Source: Bacteroidota bacterium (GTDB taxonomy: Bacteria > Bacteroidota > Bacteroidia > Chitinophagales > LD1). Taken from it: a stretch of DNA of 64,000 nt. A program made the position numbers and the translations under genes. The stretch spans positions 186,001 through 250,000 of the forward strand of contig JAFDYN010000006.1 of the NCBI GenBank assembly GCA_018267385.1. The letters run 5' to 3'. The first letter of the stretch is position 1. The number at the start of each line of letters is the position of its first letter. This document shows positions 62,256 to 64,000 of this stretch, piece after piece. The notes under the pieces were generated by a model. The model searched no databases, was not told the origin of the DNA, and worked only from the letters and a program-made list of their open reading frames with translations.

Positions 62256-63278
62256 TTAATTTCTGAGTACCGATAGATAACCCTTCCTGAGCCTATTGCC
62301 ATTGGTATCTATCAGCACATAGGCATAGTTGCCTACAGGCACATCTGTCATATCTACCGTCAGCATCGGTCCTGATATAGGAATATCTTTGACCAGTACG
62401 CTGGTCTCAGCTTCTATGATGATACGACACCCCAGCAGGGTGCTATCTGCACGCACCTTCATGACGGTCTCCACCACATTAGGCATGAGCCAGAGCGAAT
62501 CCGCCTGCACCACAGGCCGCACCGGAGGCGGGAAGCCATACCTCCAGACCACACCATCTATCCATGTCTCATTGCCCCGGGCCGCTACATTACGCATACG
62601 GCCACCGTATATAGTGATACGAGCCGTATCGGGTACTTCCAGGTTGAGGTATTCCAGTGTATCTGTGAAGAGTGCATAGCCAGACATGACGCTGCTATCA
62701 GGCAAAATATCCTGCCTGTCTATGGCTACAGTATCTCTGGCGCCTCGTGAGGGGCTCCAGCGTGTCAGCAGCACCCGCACGCTGGCCGTATCTGCTACAG
62801 GATGATTGAGCCGTACCCAGAAACTCAGTGTAGATGGCCGGCCACCCAGCGCTACTCCTGATCCCACCCAGTAGCCTCTGGGCTGCGAAGCAGTACCCAC
62901 AGCTATCACACCCGGCATATAGGTGAAATCATCATCCACCGTGCTCCGGGCTCCTGTCTTGCCATCTGTAGCGATACCTGTAGTATGCACGAATGTGCCA
63001 TAGGCTTCGCTATTGACCCACGCGCGACCATGCAGCGTATCTGCAGCCAGCTTCACGGCAGATACACCGCCATGTACATAGGCCGGACGTGTCTCCTGGG
63101 TGACCCACTTATTCACAGACAGCCCCAGCAGTCGCTCCGTAGTAGCCCAGCCATCCGGACGCACAGTATCTATGCCGCTCCAGGCTTCAAAGCCGCCATT
63201 GGTGATCTGGGGCTGTGCATAGGAGCATAACCGTAAAAAAAGGAGCAATACCAGAATGGGTGTATACAGTATCTTCAT
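62256..63278 (-). CDS. exported protein, PCMD-like, of unknown function
   Basis: A 340-aa protein with a signal peptide (1-21, ending SYAQ). The mature start P-Q-I-T-N-G-G-F-E-A-W with P-D-G-W resembles the putative carbohydrate metabolism (PCMD) group. The body is jelly-roll-like. The C-terminal part (P-V-G-N-Y-A-Y-V-L-I-D-T-N-G-N then K-G-Y-L-S-V) looks like a degenerate T9SS sorting domain. Divergent from the lipoprotein gene. Confidence 0.7.
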   Translation of the reverse strand: MKILYTPILVLLLFLRLCSYAQPQITNGGFEAWSGIDTVRPDGWATTERLLGLSVNKWVTQETRPAYVHGGVSAVKLAADTLHGRAWVNSEAYGTFVHTTGIATDGKTGARSTVDDDFTYMPGVIAVGTASQPRGYWVGSGVALGGRPSTLSFWVRLNHPVADTASVRVLLTRWSPSRGARDTVAIDRQDILPDSSVMSGYALFTDTLEYLNLEVPDTARITIYGGRMRNVAARGNETWIDGVVWRYGFPPPVRPVVQADSLWLMPNVVETVMKVRADSTLLGCRIIIEAETSVLVKDIPISGPMLTVDMTDVPVGNYAYVLIDTNGNRLRKGYLSVLRN

Positions 63279-63402
63279 GGGACAAGTTTAGTGAGTCAGG
63301 ATCATCTATCCTCTCAAATTTAGCTATTTCTATGCCATATGCTGAAGATCATAAATTAGAGCAGTGCTTTGCTTTATATTTACCCTGCCTAAAACATCTG
63401 CA

Positions 63403-64000
63403 ATGAATACTCGCCTTACCCTCTGGTCTGCCACCGCACTGCTCGGCCTGTGCCTGCTCGCCTCCTGCCACGACAAGCAGAATACCAATAACACCAATCC
63501 CAATATACCTCCGGATGTCAGTACCTCTGCAATAAAGGGATACGGGCTGCTGTCTCACATATCCGGCATATGGGATGGACCGGTGACCTCTACCACGGCA
63601 CTCGGCGGCTATCCCGAGTGGATAGTTGATTTTCGCCCTATCAGTGGCGGGCAGGTCTCTGCCAAAAACGAACTGGATACACTGAATGATATCTTTATGT
63701 CATTCTTTATAGTATACGATAGTACAGAGTACAAACTTTGCTTCCGCAATGGTGGCAGCTTTGCAGGTATGAAGCGGGTCTCCTACCTGATTGCAGACAG
63801 CGTATCTGAGACCGGTTCTCAGGCCTATTACCGCTTTTCAGATTTCGTCAAAGGTACGAAGCGTGCCTGGTCAGAGGTGATCTTTCACGATGATAGCATG
63901 ATACTACGTAGCTATACCAATAAGAATAACAGCCTCTCCTCGGCTGTGCTACACATGGAGTGGCGCGCCGGACGCCAGGATACCAGTAGCTGCCAGGCAG
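63403..64000 (+). CDS. lipoprotein of unknown function, cut by window end
   Basis: From ATG at 63403 the frame is open to the end (199 codons seen). The signal L-C-L-L-A-S-C-H gives a lipobox with Cys near residue 23. An Asn/Thr-rich linker follows, then a beta-rich body with I-S-G-I-W-D-G-P-V. Its remainder lies beyond 64000. No family recognised. Confidence 0.75.
   Translation, partial: MNTRLTLWSATALLGLCLLASCHDKQNTNNTNPNIPPDVSTSAIKGYGLLSHISGIWDGPVTSTTALGGYPEWIVDFRPISGGQVSAKNELDTLNDIFMSFFIVYDSTEYKLCFRNGGSFAGMKRVSYLIADSVSETGSQAYYRFSDFVKGTKRAWSEVIFHDDSMILRSYTNKNNSLSSAVLHMEWRAGRQDTSSCQA

Noticed and set aside
1..64000. CRISPR arrays or rRNA genes
   Set aside because: No regularly spaced repeats of 25-40 nt and no rRNA-like conserved segments were seen.

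Overview
The window is chromosomal DNA from a Bacteroidota bacterium, most like the Chitinophagaceae/Sphingobacteriia. The signs are a SusC-like TonB-dependent receptor, type IX secretion (T9SS) sorting domains, a PorP/SprF protein with a gliding-type C-terminal-domain partner, an alternative complex III (Act) operon joined to an aa3-type oxidase, a four-gene ExbB-ExbD-ExbD-TonB unit, and TAnnTTTG-type promoters. Calls rest on reading protein motifs; no database search was run.

Layout. (1) 1-12.9 kb is a light-response and carotenoid region. It has a CarH/LitR-like MerR regulator with a B12-type sensor domain, coupled to a CruF-like hydratase; an SDR; a TonB-dependent receptor; a flavin-reductase-like protein plus a photolyase-like protein whose domains appear permuted; and a six-gene minus-strand operon (Rieske oxygenase, CrtI/CrtU-like FAD enzyme, CrtD-like desaturase, lycopene cyclase, FolE, SDR). 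CruF, CrtD and a cyclase together suggest a monocyclic carotenoid of the saproxanthin/flexixanthin type. Phytoene synthase is not in the window. A tRNA-Pro(GGG) lies upstream of the operon. (2) 13-17.4 kb holds a conserved 473-aa protein of unknown function, a MuiA-like protein and a small beta-barrel. (3) 17.5-32.8 kb is one long respiratory block on the minus strand: actABCDEF, then oxidase subunits II and I, heme O synthase, two subunits III and subunit IV. (4) 33-41.5 kb is mixed: a T9SS-exported protein, a coiled-coil membrane protein, a Gcr-like membrane protein, a phospholipase C-like enzyme, a UspA protein, an odd tRNA-like RNA gene, an Lrp/AsnC regulator, and a second coiled-coil paralogue. 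(5) 41.9-45 kb is exbB-exbD-exbD-tonB. (6) 45-64 kb holds secreted and outer-membrane proteins (including the PorP/SprF pair), enoyl-CoA hydratase, an OmpL-like porin, PAP2 phosphatase, methyltransferase, GlmM, M20 peptidase, a copper monooxygenase-like T9SS protein, a LuxC-type reductase, Ddl, a ceramidase-like protein, a VOC-family pseudogene and a lipoprotein cut by the window end.

Most interesting signals: a stand-alone tRNA-shaped RNA at 39607-39773 (minus) with a normal cloverleaf, a GUC anticodon and a variable arm of about 95 nt, followed by its own terminator; an array of eight TGACAA/TTGTCA hexamers in the 374-bp region upstream of actA; a CrtD-like gene whose only sensible start codon is ATC; a Cys-rich 118-residue insert in ActF; and sigma-54-like elements before both coiled-coil paralogues.
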